Of a DNA stretch of 52,817 nucleotides, positions 39,243 to 46,733 are shown piece by piece. Source of the DNA: JBKPIY01 sp046730475 (lineage in GTDB: Bacteria > Actinomycetota > Thermoleophilia > Solirubrobacterales > 70-9). Where the stretch lies: assembly GCA_046730475.1 (NCBI GenBank), contig JBKPIY010000018.1:1-52817 (forward strand), read 5' to 3'. The position numbers and the translations under genes are program-made. Position 1 is the stretch's first letter, and each line of letters begins with the position of its first letter. The notes under the pieces were generated by a model that worked only from the letters and a program-made list of their open reading frames with translations, was not told where the DNA came from and made no database searches.

Positions 39243-39701
39243 ATGATCCGCGCCTGGATCGGGTGGTTCGTCGCGCTCAACCTGCTCTGGCTGGCACTGA
39301 TCGCCCAGTTCGTGGTCGCCGAGGAGATCCTCGGCCTGTTCGCCTCGGCCCTAGCCGCCAGCGCCGCGGTGGCGCTCGCCCGCCAGCGCTTGTTCACCTT
39401 TCGCCCGCGGCTGCGCTGGGTGCTGCCGGCGCGCCGGCTGCCGTGGCAAACGGTCAAGGAGACCGGCTGGGTTCTGGGCGCGCTCGCCAGGCAGCTGGCC
39501 GGGGGCGAGGCGAGCATCGGCCGTTTCCGGACGATCCCGGTCTCCCTTCCCGCCGACGAGGGCGAACAGGCGACCAAGCGGGCCCTGCTGACCGCGGGCC
39601 TGTCGTTCCCCCCCAACAGCTACGTGCTCGAGATCGACCGGGAGCGCCAGGAGATGCTCGTCCACGAGCTGGTCGACCCGGATCGGCGTTCGAGCGGGTG
39701 A
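39243..39701 (+). CDS. mnhE: Mrp/Mnh cation antiporter subunit E
   Basis: The protein has 152 residues. Two N-terminal membrane helices (WFVALNLLWLALIAQFVVAE and the next Ala-rich one) are followed by the conserved MrpE cytosolic region: RQLAGGEASIGRFRTIPV, DEGEQATKRALLTAGLSFPPNSYVLEID and MLVHELV. It is the first gene of a seven-gene membrane operon (E-F-G-MbhD-B-C-D). MrpE is an accessory subunit needed for assembly of the Na+(K+)/H+ antiporter in studied bacteria. The start ATG 39243 lies 6 nt after a TAGAAC -10 box. Confidence 0.9.
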   Translation: MIRAWIGWFVALNLLWLALIAQFVVAEEILGLFASALAASAAVALARQRLFTFRPRLRWVLPARRLPWQTVKETGWVLGALARQLAGGEASIGRFRTIPVSLPADEGEQATKRALLTAGLSFPPNSYVLEIDRERQEMLVHELVDPDRRSSG

Positions 39702-39705
39702 TCGA

Positions 39706-39960
39706 GTGAGCGCCGTCTACCTCGTCGCCGCCTCCGCCCTCCTGCTCCAGATCGGGCCCCTGATCGTGTTCTCGGTCAGGGCCTCTCCGCCGGATGGGCT
39801 GGTGGCGCTCAATGTCGGGGGCGACATCGCCACTCTCGTCCTGCTGCTGCTGGCCGCCGGCACCAACCGCCAGCCGTTCTTCGATCTGGCGATCGTGTCG
39901 GCGGTGCTGAGCTTCGCCGGCGGGCTTGCCTATGCGCGCTTTCTGGAGCGGTGGCTGTGA
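39706..39960 (+). CDS. mnhF: Mrp/Mnh cation antiporter subunit F
   Basis: The protein has 84 residues with three membrane helices. VRASPPDGLVALNVGGDIATLVLLLLA and FFDLAIVSAVLSFAGGLAYARFLE are characteristic of MrpF (the DR-type loop followed by the Asp-Leu-Ala-Ile helix). It starts at GTG 39706, 4 nt after mnhE, and overlaps mnhG. It forms part of the membrane arm of the antiporter complex. Confidence 0.88.
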   Translation: MSAVYLVAASALLLQIGPLIVFSVRASPPDGLVALNVGGDIATLVLLLLAAGTNRQPFFDLAIVSAVLSFAGGLAYARFLERWL

Positions 39961-40343
39961 GCGCGTTCGAGGTCGCGGCGATATGCGTGCTCAGCTTCGG
40001 GGTGGCGATGGAGCTGACCTCGGTCGTCGGGATCCTGGTCGGAAGGGGCATCTACGCCCGCCTTCACTTCACGGGGCCGGCCTCCACCTTCACTCCGCTG
40101 GCGCTGGCCACGGTCGTGGTAATCGACTTCGGGCCACTCTCGCAGGCGGGGATCAAGGCGATGATCACCGCCGCCCTGATCGTTCTTCTCGGGCCCGCGC
40201 TCGTGCACGCCACCGCCCGGGCGGCGCGCGTCCGGGAGCGGGGAAGCCTCGGCCTCGGGACAGAAAACCGGCCCCCGCCTTCGGGTGGGCGCCGGGACGG
40301 TGAGCGGGGGACCGGGGGCGAGCCCGGCGAGGTCCGCCGTTGA
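39957..40343 (+). CDS. mnhG: Mrp/Mnh cation antiporter subunit G
   Basis: The protein has 128 residues with three membrane helices. GILVGRGIYARLHFTGPASTFTPLAL contains the diagnostic YARLHF..P loop of MrpG, and the third helix IKAMITAALIVLLGPALVHATARAA follows. The C-terminal 40 residues are a hydrophilic Arg/Gly/Pro tail not usual in the family. GTG 39957 overlaps the TGA of mnhF (GTGA); an earlier in-frame GTG is at 39951. Its stop overlaps the next gene by 4 nt. Confidence 0.88.
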   Translation: MSAFEVAAICVLSFGVAMELTSVVGILVGRGIYARLHFTGPASTFTPLALATVVVIDFGPLSQAGIKAMITAALIVLLGPALVHATARAARVRERGSLGLGTENRPPPSGGRRDGERGTGGEPGEVRR

Positions 40344-40582
40344 CCGACGCCCTCGAGGCCGTTCAGATCACGGCGTTGGGCCTTGTCTCTCTCGGCGCTT
40401 GGGCGGTGGTCGCGGCGCGCGATCCCACCCGGCAGGCCGTGGTCGCGAGCTTGTACGGGCTCAGCCTGGGGATCCTCTTCTTCTCCTTCCAGGCGCCGGA
40501 CGTGGCGCTGTCCAACATCGTCATCGGGGCGGTGGCGATGCCGACCATGATCCTGCTGGCGATTGCGAAGACGCGCCGATGA
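40340..40582 (+). CDS. MbhD/DUF4040-type subunit (MrpA C-terminal part) of the antiporter
   Basis: The protein has 80 residues with three membrane helices. AVVASLYGLSLGILFFSFQAPDVALSNIVIGAVAMPTMILLAI carries the conserved FFxFxAPDVAL segment of MbhD and of the C-terminal region of MrpA. Here it is a stand-alone gene, as in archaeal Mrp and Mbh operons, and the large NuoL-like part of MrpA is missing. It overlaps both neighbours by 4 nt (start GTTGACC region at 40340, ATGA at its end). Confidence 0.85.
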   Translation: MTDALEAVQITALGLVSLGAWAVVAARDPTRQAVVASLYGLSLGILFFSFQAPDVALSNIVIGAVAMPTMILLAIAKTRR

Positions 40583-41382
40583 GCGCCCCCGACCGGCCCC
40601 CGCGGCGGCGACCCGGCGAGATCTCTCTCGCGGCTCGACGGCGGATCTTCCTGCTCGGGGGGACGGGCTTGGCCGCGCTCCTGATCTGGGGGCTCGCCGG
40701 CCTGCCGGACTTCGGCAGCTTCTCTCCCCTGTACGGCCGGCTGATGGACCGCCTTGCGGTCCCGCAGCGGAGCACAACCGACGTGGTGACGGCGGTCAAC
40801 TTCGACTACCGCGGCTTCGACACCCTCGGCGAGGAGTTCGTTCTGTTCGCCGCCGTCCTCGGGCTGGCACTGCTGCTGCGAGAGGCGCGTGACGAGGTGG
40901 AGGGTGAGATCGACGACGACTCGCCGCAGCGCCGCCCACCCGAGACGAGCGCGGCGTTGCGGCTGCTGACCGTGCTCCTGGTTCCATTCACCGTGCTGCT
41001 CGCCGCCTACATAACCGCCCACGGCCACCTCACCCCGGGCGGGGGCTTCCAGGGCGGGGTGATCGGCGCCAGCGCCCTGCTGCTGGTGTACATCGGCGGC
41101 GAGTACATAGCGATGCGGAGGGTGCGACCTCTGAGCCTGGTCGAGGTGGCCAAGGCCGCCGGCGCCGGCGCGTTCGTCCTGATCGGGATCGGCGGCATCC
41201 TGTTCGCGAACGCATTCCTCGACAACTTCCTGCCACTCCGACAGCCGGGAGAGCTGGTCTCGGCGGGCACCATCCCGCTGCTCAGCATCTCCGTCGGCTT
41301 CGAGGTGGCGGGTGGGTTCGTGCTGCTGCTCTCGGAGTTCCTCGATCAGCTCCTGATTCTCCACCGGAGCTCGAAGCGATGA
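40579..41382 (+). CDS. mnhB: Mrp/Mnh cation antiporter subunit B with N-terminal MbhE-like region
   Basis: The protein has 267 residues. The first half holds an MbhE-like segment (one membrane helix near residue 30, then TTDVVTAVNFDYRGFDTLGEEFVLFAAVLGLALLL, seen in MrpA C-termini). The second half is MrpB proper: RLLTVLLVPFTVLLAAYITAHGHLTPGGGFQGGVIGASALLL split over three helices, with the hallmark HGHLTPGGGFQGG. So the MrpA tail functions are carried by MbhD and this protein. ATG 40579 overlaps the previous stop (ATGA). Confidence 0.9.
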   Translation: MSAPDRPPRRRPGEISLAARRRIFLLGGTGLAALLIWGLAGLPDFGSFSPLYGRLMDRLAVPQRSTTDVVTAVNFDYRGFDTLGEEFVLFAAVLGLALLLREARDEVEGEIDDDSPQRRPPETSAALRLLTVLLVPFTVLLAAYITAHGHLTPGGGFQGGVIGASALLLVYIGGEYIAMRRVRPLSLVEVAKAAGAGAFVLIGIGGILFANAFLDNFLPLRQPGELVSAGTIPLLSISVGFEVAGGFVLLLSEFLDQLLILHRSSKR

Positions 41383-41723
41383 GCATCGCCCCCTACGGGG
41401 TCGCCGTCTGGGTCCTTCTGGTCGGCCTGTACGGGGTGATCACGAGCCGCCAGCTGATCCACCTGGTGATCTGTTTGAACATCGCCCAGTCCTCGACTTA
41501 TCTGCTCCTCCTGGGAATCGGGTACCGCAGGGGGTTCGCGGCGCCGATCTTCGCCGACATCCCGGTGGGCACCAACGCCGTCGATCCGGTTGTCCAGGCG
41601 CTGACCCTGACCGACGTCGTGGTCGGCGCCACCGTCACCGCCTTGCTCCTCGCGATCGCGGTGCAGAGTTTCAAGCGCTTCGGCACCCTCGACCCCGACG
41701 AGCTCGATCCGCTCAGGGACTGA
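41379..41723 (+). CDS. mnhC: Mrp/Mnh cation antiporter subunit C
   Basis: The protein has 114 residues and three membrane helices, and it is NuoK-like. GLYGVITSRQLIHLVICLNIAQSSTYLLLL and DPVVQALTLTDVVVGATVTALLLAIAVQSF match MrpC; the DPVxQALxLTxIV block is diagnostic. Its ATG overlaps the stop of mnhB (ATGA), and it is followed after 2 nt by mnhD. Confidence 0.92.
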   Translation: MSIAPYGVAVWVLLVGLYGVITSRQLIHLVICLNIAQSSTYLLLLGIGYRRGFAAPIFADIPVGTNAVDPVVQALTLTDVVVGATVTALLLAIAVQSFKRFGTLDPDELDPLRD

Positions 41724-41725
41724 TC

Positions 41726-43537
41726 GTGGCGGAGTCGGCCCCACTCGCGATCGGCGTTCCCTTCCTGGCCGCCGCCACTCTGGCGGCCCTGAGGCCGTGG
41801 CGGACGCGCGACGACCTGGTCGCGATGACGGTGGCGATCGCGCTGGTGATCTTCTGCGGGGCGCTGCTGGTCGACGCCGTCCGCTCGCAGGCGCCAGTGG
41901 TCTCCTATCTCGGCGACTGGCGCCCGCTCCCCGGCGGCGCGGTAATCGGGGTGACCCTCGCGATCGACCCGCTGGGCGCCGGCCTGGCGACCCTGGCGGC
42001 GGTCCTGGTCGCAACCGCGCTGCTCTTCACCTGGCGCTACTTCGACACCCGCGGGCCGTCCTTCCACGCCCTGCTGCTCGTCTTCCTCGGTGGCTTGGCC
42101 GGGTTCGCGCTGACCGGGGACCTGTTCAACATGTTCGTCTTCTTCGAGGTGATGAGCGTCTCGGCCTACGCCCTCACGGCCTACCGGATCGAGCGCCCGG
42201 CGCCTCTGGCGGGGGCGCTCAGCTTCGCGGTCGTCAACACCCTGGGCGCGACCATGATCCTGTTCGGGATCGCGCTCCTCTACGGGCGAACCGGCGCTCT
42301 CAACATGGCGCAGGTGGGGACGGCGCTCGCGGCCAGGCCCGCCGACGGGCTGGTGATCGTCGCCTTCGCGATGATCGTTGGCGGCTTCCTGGTCAAGGCA
42401 GCGATCGTCCCCTTCCACTTCTGGCTCGCCGACGCGTACGCCGTGGCGCCAACCCCGGCGGTGATCGTCTTCACCGGGGTGATGAGCGACCTCGGCATCT
42501 ACGCGGTCGCCCGGATCTACTGGGTGGTGTTCGAGGGCCCCCTGGGCCCGCACGCGGACGGCATCCGGATCGTGCTGCTCTCGTTCGCGATCCTCACCGC
42601 GCTGCTGGGGGCGGTGATGTGCCTGTTCCAGGCCCACCTGAAGCGGCTGCTCGCCTTCGTCACGATCAGCCAGGTGGGGCTCGCCCTGATCGGCATCGCC
42701 CTGCTGACGCCGGATGGCCTCGCGGGAACGGCGCTGCTCGTCCCCGCGGACGGGCTGCTGCGGGCGGGCCTGTTCGTCTGCCTGGGGATCCTCATCCATC
42801 GCTGCGCCAGCGTTCACGAGCTCCACCTTCACGGCCGCGGCTCCGACGTCCCTCGCCTGGTGGCCGTGCTGTTCGTGGCCGGCGCCGTCGGGCTGGCGGC
42901 GGCGCCGCTGCTCGGCGCATTCAGCGGCAAGTCCCTGATCGAGGGCGCGGCGACGGACCTGGGCTACGGCTGGGTGGCCGCCGTGTTCGTCGCCGCCACC
43001 GTTCTGACCTCAGGAGCGCTGCTCCGCGCGGCCGGCCGCATCTTCCTGAGCCGGGGCGCCGGTCCCCAGGTGGCCGAGGTCGAGAGCGAGGAGAGCGAGT
43101 TCCGGGGCGCGCCCGGGTACACGCCCAACGTCGTCCTCCTCAGCGCCACCGCCCTGATCGTGGCCGGGCTCGTGGTCGGCATCGTGCCGGGCTTCGTCCA
43201 CCAGGTTCAGGACGCCGCCGCCCGCTTCACCGACCGCGGCCTCTACAACGCAGCGGTGCTGGGCCGCACCCTCCCACCAGCGCCCCAGGCCGATCACCCG
43301 GGGCTCGGGATCGCCGAATTCGGCCTCGGACTGCTGACGGCGGCCGGCTCGGTCGCGACCGGGATCGTGCTGCTGCGGCAGCGGCGGCCGTTCGCGCGCC
43401 CCGACCGGCCCTCGGGAACGCTGGGGGTGGCGCTGCTGCGCCTGCGGCGCCTCCACTCGGGGCAGATCGGCGACTACGTCGCCTGGGCGGTGGTCGGCTT
43501 CGCAACCCTGGGCGGGGCGCTCGCACTCGCCATCTAG
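41726..43537 (+). CDS. mnhD: Mrp/Mnh cation antiporter subunit D (NuoM/N-like)
   Basis: The protein has 603 residues with about 14-15 membrane helices and is the proton/cation-translocating subunit. Key residues are Glu141 in LFNMFVFFEVMSVSAYAL and Lys224 in GGFLVKAAIVPFHFWLADAY, the conserved pair of the NuoL/M/N family. LKRLLAFVTISQVGLALIG and the later FSGKSLIEGA are also typical. It is longer than most MrpD proteins (about 500) owing to a C-terminal extension with helix and basic tail. With no MrpA in the operon, this is the only large antiporter-like subunit. Confidence 0.92.
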   Translation: MAESAPLAIGVPFLAAATLAALRPWRTRDDLVAMTVAIALVIFCGALLVDAVRSQAPVVSYLGDWRPLPGGAVIGVTLAIDPLGAGLATLAAVLVATALLFTWRYFDTRGPSFHALLLVFLGGLAGFALTGDLFNMFVFFEVMSVSAYALTAYRIERPAPLAGALSFAVVNTLGATMILFGIALLYGRTGALNMAQVGTALAARPADGLVIVAFAMIVGGFLVKAAIVPFHFWLADAYAVAPTPAVIVFTGVMSDLGIYAVARIYWVVFEGPLGPHADGIRIVLLSFAILTALLGAVMCLFQAHLKRLLAFVTISQVGLALIGIALLTPDGLAGTALLVPADGLLRAGLFVCLGILIHRCASVHELHLHGRGSDVPRLVAVLFVAGAVGLAAAPLLGAFSGKSLIEGAATDLGYGWVAAVFVAATVLTSGALLRAAGRIFLSRGAGPQVAEVESEESEFRGAPGYTPNVVLLSATALIVAGLVVGIVPGFVHQVQDAAARFTDRGLYNAAVLGRTLPPAPQADHPGLGIAEFGLGLLTAAGSVATGIVLLRQRRPFARPDRPSGTLGVALLRLRRLHSGQIGDYVAWAVVGFATLGGALALAI

Positions 43538-43549
43538 AGTCCCACGCTG

Positions 43550-43708
43550 GTGCTCAGGAACGTCGCCATCGTCCTCGGCGCCTTCGCCCTCGGCGTCGCC
43601 GCCGCCGAGCTGCTCGGTGCCGTCAACCTCGGCACCGCCCTCGGCGTCGGCCAGCTCACGTTCGTCGTCGCCCTCGCCTGGGTGCTCCTGCGCTCCAACC
43701 GCAGCTAG
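43550..43708 (+). CDS. Small two-helix membrane protein
   Basis: A 52-residue frame from GTG 43550, with TAGAGT 9 nt upstream. Two hydrophobic helices (VAIVLGAFALGVAAAELLGA and QLTFVVALAWVLLRS) are joined by a short Gly/Asn turn. It follows mnhD after 12 nt on the same strand and may be an accessory of the antiporter. I do not recognise it. The stop TAG is the start of palindromic element E. Confidence 0.55.
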   Translation: MLRNVAIVLGAFALGVAAAELLGAVNLGTALGVGQLTFVVALAWVLLRSNRS

Positions 43709-43756
43709 GAGGCTGATGCGGGTTATCCGCGCACGCGGATGAGGCCGCATGCCTCC
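43705..43756 (+). repeat. Stop-linked palindromic element, copy E (complete)
   Basis: It begins CTAGGAGGCTGATGCGGG, continues TTATCCGCGCACGCGGAT and ends with GCATGCCTCC. The central ATCCGCG-CA-CGCGGAT is a perfect inverted repeat, and the outer arms are imperfect. TAG 43706-43708 is the stop of the small membrane protein. Confidence 0.85.
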
Positions 43757-43830
43757 AGCGATCGCGTCCGGACCACTGGCTCGGCAACCGGTTCTGACGG
43801 GATTCGGGCCAGAGGTTAGGGTGGCCCGCC

Positions 43831-44214
43831 TTGGCAAGGACGATCACCCACTGCCCCAACTGCGGCGAGCGCGTGACGCCGTTCGCGGCCGGCTGCGCCT
43901 TTGCGGCGCCGATCTGGTCGCGGCCCGCCGAAGCCAGGAGCAACGCCGAGAGGCCCTCCCCTCGCTCCCATCCCGGGTGCCCAGGGGATACGCGGCCGAC
44001 GTCCTCCTGGGCGTGATCCTGATCGCCGTCGCCCTCTTCTCCCCATGATCGCAGCGGTCTTCGCGAGCCTCGCCGGCTACAAGGCGAACCAGGATGGCAA
44101 GCTCGCGAGGAGGAACATCTGCTGGCGGCCCTGCTCATATCGCTGGCCCTCCTGATCCTTATCCTCGCCTCGCCGGGCAACTACGCCCGCCTCATCTTCT
44201 GGCTCTGGAGCTGA
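43831..44214 (+). pseudogene. Zinc-ribbon membrane protein with three frameshifts
   Basis: TTG 43831 opens MARTITHCPNCGERVTPFAAGCAF, a zinc ribbon whose second Cys pair (CGADLVAARRSQEQRREAL) is in the next frame. The first membrane helix (YAADVLLGVILIAVALFS) follows in that frame. A third frame carries PMIAAVFASLAGYKANQDGKLARRNIC, and the original frame returns for LAALLISLALLILILASPGNYARLI and the stop at 44212-44214. Each step equals one missing base: TTT at 43900-43902, CCCC at 44041-44044, and near 44121. Three deletions restore the phase. It is either a decayed gene or a site of repeated homopolymer errors. Confidence 0.75.
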
Positions 44215-44259
44215 GCGGGGAGCCGCGCCCCCAGCACCCTGCCTCCGCACGGCGCCGGA

Positions 44260-44907
44260 CTACGGCCGCCCGCGGAGGAGCTGCTCGGCGACGGCCAGGT
44301 CGAGACGGGTGGTGATCTTGAGGTTCCCCGGCGGGGCGGGCTCGATCGCGACCCGGCCGCCCGCGGCCTCCACCAGCATCGCGTCGTCGGTGGCGGTCGA
44401 GAGGTCGTCAGCGGCGGCCAGGGCGTCGCGGAGGGCGTCGGCGCGGAACGCTTGAGGGGTCTGCACCGCCCACAGGCGGGAGCGATCGAGGGTGCGCTCG
44501 ACCTCGCCGCCCTCCCCGGCCTCCTTGATCGTGTCGGTCACCGGGGTGGCGGCGATGGCGCCGGTGAGCTCGGGCTCGGCGAGCAGGCGCGCGACGACGG
44601 CGTCGATCAGCTCGGGACTGACCAGGGGACGGGCGGCGTCGTGGACGACGATGATCTCGCCGCCGGCCATCTCGGCGGCGTTGGCGACCGACTGCGAGCG
44701 GCTGGCACCCCCGGTCACGCCGATCGCCCCCATCGCGGCGATCCGCTGGTCTTGGCCGGGTGGGACCGCGACAACGATCTCGGCGACCGAGCCGGCGGCC
44801 CGGAAGGCGTCGAGCGACCACTCGATCAGGGGACGCCCGGCGACCTCGACGAACGCCTTCGGGCCGCCGGCTCCGAGGCGCTCCCCGGAGCCGGCGGCGG
44901 CGATCAC
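44260..44907 (-). CDS. ispD: 2-C-methyl-D-erythritol 4-phosphate cytidylyltransferase
   Basis: The third enzyme of the MEP pathway, attaching CMP to methylerythritol phosphate. The nucleotide-binding loop IAAAGSGERLGAGGPKAFVEV is at the very N-terminus, with VVAVPPGQD, TGGASRSQSVANA, VVHDAARPLVSPELID, VTDTIKEA and LWAVQTPQAFRADAL following. It has 215 residues, slightly short. GTG 44907 leaves almost no residues before the loop. An in-frame CTG overlapping the carD stop (reading SEARAAAVIAAAGSGERLG) would give a more usual N-terminus. It is part of the carD-ispD-ispF-cysS-rlmB conserved order. Confidence 0.93.
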   Translation of the reverse strand: MIAAAGSGERLGAGGPKAFVEVAGRPLIEWSLDAFRAAGSVAEIVVAVPPGQDQRIAAMGAIGVTGGASRSQSVANAAEMAGGEIIVVHDAARPLVSPELIDAVVARLLAEPELTGAIAATPVTDTIKEAGEGGEVERTLDRSRLWAVQTPQAFRADALRDALAAADDLSTATDDAMLVEAAGGRVAIEPAPPGNLKITTRLDLAVAEQLLRGRP

Positions 44908-44923
44908 GGCGGCTGCGCGAGCT

Positions 44924-45499
44924 TCAGACAGTCGCCTTGGGGGCGAAGCTTCCCTCCAACAGCTCGTCTAGGTAGGCCTCGGCGCCCTCCTCGTCCTTGT
45001 CGAGCGCGTACATGAACTCCGAGGCGAGGATCTTCTTCGCCCGGGTGTACATCTGCTTCTCGCCCGTGGAAAGTCCCTTCTCCCACTCCCTGATGGCGAG
45101 GTTTCGAACCACCTCCGCGAGCTCGTATACGTCGCCCGTCTTGATCTTCTCGCGATTGTGCTTGAAGCGGCGATTCCAGTTCTTCGGCATCTCGGAGACC
45201 TCGTCCGTGAGGACGCCGATCACCTTCTTCACCTGCTCCTCGTCGATGACCCGGCGGAGCCCGGCCCGATGCGCGTTCTCGCAGGGCACCATCACGGTCA
45301 TGTTGTTGTGGAGGATGTTGATCGTGAGGTACTCCCGCTTCTCGCCCATCAGGTCCTTGGTCTCCCGCTTCAGGACCACGCCCGCACCGTGGTGCGGGTA
45401 AACGACGTTGTCTCCGACCTCGAAGGTGCACTCGGGTGCTTCCACCTCGAGGTCAACTGTCGCCCCCTCCTCGAGTACCTCCTCTGCTAGCTCGGGAAT
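44924..45499 (-). CDS. carD: CarD-family transcription regulator, apparent ATT start
   Basis: An RNA-polymerase-binding regulator that stabilises open promoter complexes. The RNAP-interaction domain begins FEVGDNVVYPHHGAGVVL, with YLTINILHNNMTVMVPCENA and LRRVIDEEQVKKV following. The DNA-binding helices include MPKNWNRRFKHNREKIKTGD, with its conserved Trp, and STGEKQMYTRAKKILASE. The best ribosome site, AAAGGAG, lies 6 nt before ATT at 45499, giving the plausible N-terminus (M)PELAEEVLEEG. No ATG, GTG or TTG exists near it; the first in-frame GTG (45445) has no well-placed ribosome site. A hairpin (45520-45536) precedes it. disA is 35 nt upstream and ispD follows. Confidence 0.9.
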   Translation of the reverse strand: MPELAEEVLEEGATVDLEVEAPECTFEVGDNVVYPHHGAGVVLKRETKDLMGEKREYLTINILHNNMTVMVPCENAHRAGLRRVIDEEQVKKVIGVLTDEVSEMPKNWNRRFKHNREKIKTGDVYELAEVVRNLAIREWEKGLSTGEKQMYTRAKKILASEFMYALDKDEEGAEAYLDELLEGSFAPKATV

Positions 45500-45519
45500 T
45501 TGTTGCTCCTTTCGATTGG

Positions 45520-45536
45520 GACGGACACCGTCCGTC
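45520..45536. promoter_or_regulatory. Hairpin between disA stop and carD ribosome site
   Basis: GACGGAC, loop ACC, GTCCGTC form a perfect 7-bp stem that overlaps the end of disA and lies about 14 nt upstream of the carD AAAGGAG. It could tune read-through or carD translation. Confidence 0.4.
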
Positions 45537-46656
45537 AGCTCTGCGGGTACCGGTCGACCGGGTCGACCTCCTGAAGCCTGCGGACGCCCTCGCGGATGTC
45601 CTTCGCGCGGGTCGCGCCAACGCCTTCGACCGCCTCGAGGTCGTCGTCGCTTGCGACGAGAATCTCGTCGAGGCCGCCGAACTCGTGAATGATCCGCTGG
45701 ACCACCAGCCTCGGCAGCCGCGGGATCCTGCCCAGCACGCGGTAGCCGCGCGAGGACACCGGGAAGTCGAGGGTGGAGACCTTGCGGTCGTAGCCGAGGA
45801 GCTCCGCGAGGCGCCCGAAGTCGAGCAGGTCCTGGTGGGGCAGGCGCGCGATCGCGGCGAGCATGGTGGCGAGGTTCTCCTCGGTGTCGTCGACGGCGTA
45901 GTCGCGGAACAGGGCCGCCTTGTCGGCGGCGACCCCGACCATCGTCTCCTCGAGCTGCATCTCGATCAGCCGTCCTTCGGTGCCGAGCTCGACGATGAGG
46001 CGCTCGACCTCCACCGCCATCCGGGTCACCAGCTCGGCTCGCTGGAGGACCGAGAGGGCGTCGTGGAGAACGGTGCCGCCCTCGAACTCGAGCCGGGTGA
46101 GCCGGGACGAGACCGAGTCCAGGCGGGCACGGTACTTGTCGAGGGTGGCGAGCCCCTGGTTCGCCTTTGCGAGCACCGAGGGGATGTCTTGGAGGACGTA
46201 CTTCATCCCCCCGAGGTAGAGGCTGACGACGTCGCGTCGCTCGGAGATCGCCACGACCAGCGAGTCGGTCTGCTTGGAGACACGTTCTGCGGTCCGGTGC
46301 CGGGTCCCGGTCTCCTGGGAGAGGATCGTCGGGTCCGGCATCAGCTGCACGTTGGCGGCGACGATCCGGGTCGCCTCCGCGTTGAGGACGATCGCGCCGT
46401 CCATCTTCGCCACCTGGTAGAGCAGCCCCGGGGTGTAGTCGACGTCCAGCGAGATCCCGCCGGAGAAGAGGAACGAGATGTCCTCCGGCTCGCCGAGGAC
46501 GATCAGGCCGCCGGTGCGCGAGTGAACGATGTTGTCGATCCCCTCCCGGAGGGCGGTCCCCGGGGCGACGATGTCGAGGGCTCGAAGAAGCCGCGGATCC
46601 TGTCGCGCCTCCAGCTCCTGAAGCTCGTCGCCGCTCGCCGCAGACGCCATCGCCAT
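45535..46656 (-). CDS. disA: DNA integrity scanning diadenylate cyclase
   Basis: Makes cyclic di-AMP from two ATP and scans DNA for branched structures. The DAC domain has the catalytic QVAKMDGAIVLN (DGA) and SQETGTRHRTAERVSKQT (RHR). A central helical linker follows, then a C-terminal helix-hairpin-helix DNA-binding region (IIHEFGGLDEILVASDDDLEAVEGVGATRAKDIREGV split over two hairpins). The length of about 373 residues fits DisA (about 357). Starts at ATG 46656 and 46650 are both possible, and a TTG is at 46668. It sits directly downstream of radA, its usual partner, and upstream of carD. Confidence 0.95.
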   Translation of the reverse strand: MAMASAASGDELQELEARQDPRLLRALDIVAPGTALREGIDNIVHSRTGGLIVLGEPEDISFLFSGGISLDVDYTPGLLYQVAKMDGAIVLNAEATRIVAANVQLMPDPTILSQETGTRHRTAERVSKQTDSLVVAISERRDVVSLYLGGMKYVLQDIPSVLAKANQGLATLDKYRARLDSVSSRLTRLEFEGGTVLHDALSVLQRAELVTRMAVEVERLIVELGTEGRLIEMQLEETMVGVAADKAALFRDYAVDDTEENLATMLAAIARLPHQDLLDFGRLAELLGYDRKVSTLDFPVSSRGYRVLGRIPRLPRLVVQRIIHEFGGLDEILVASDDDLEAVEGVGATRAKDIREGVRRLQEVDPVDRYPQS

Positions 46657-46733
46657 CCATGTTGGCAAAAAGGGAAGCCGCCCGACTTGCCGGAAATCCG
46701 TCTTGATAGCTCGGAAAAAGGGTTGTCAAGCGG

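Noticed and set aside
9036..43756. CRISPR array from the recurring 25-56 nt element
   Set aside because: Copies are dispersed kilobases apart with no spacers and no cas genes.
44924..46729. A 601-codon minus-strand frame covering carD and the disA region
   Set aside because: Only the last third (CarD) is protein-like; the rest is Arg/Pro/Gly antisense-type text in another frame of disA.
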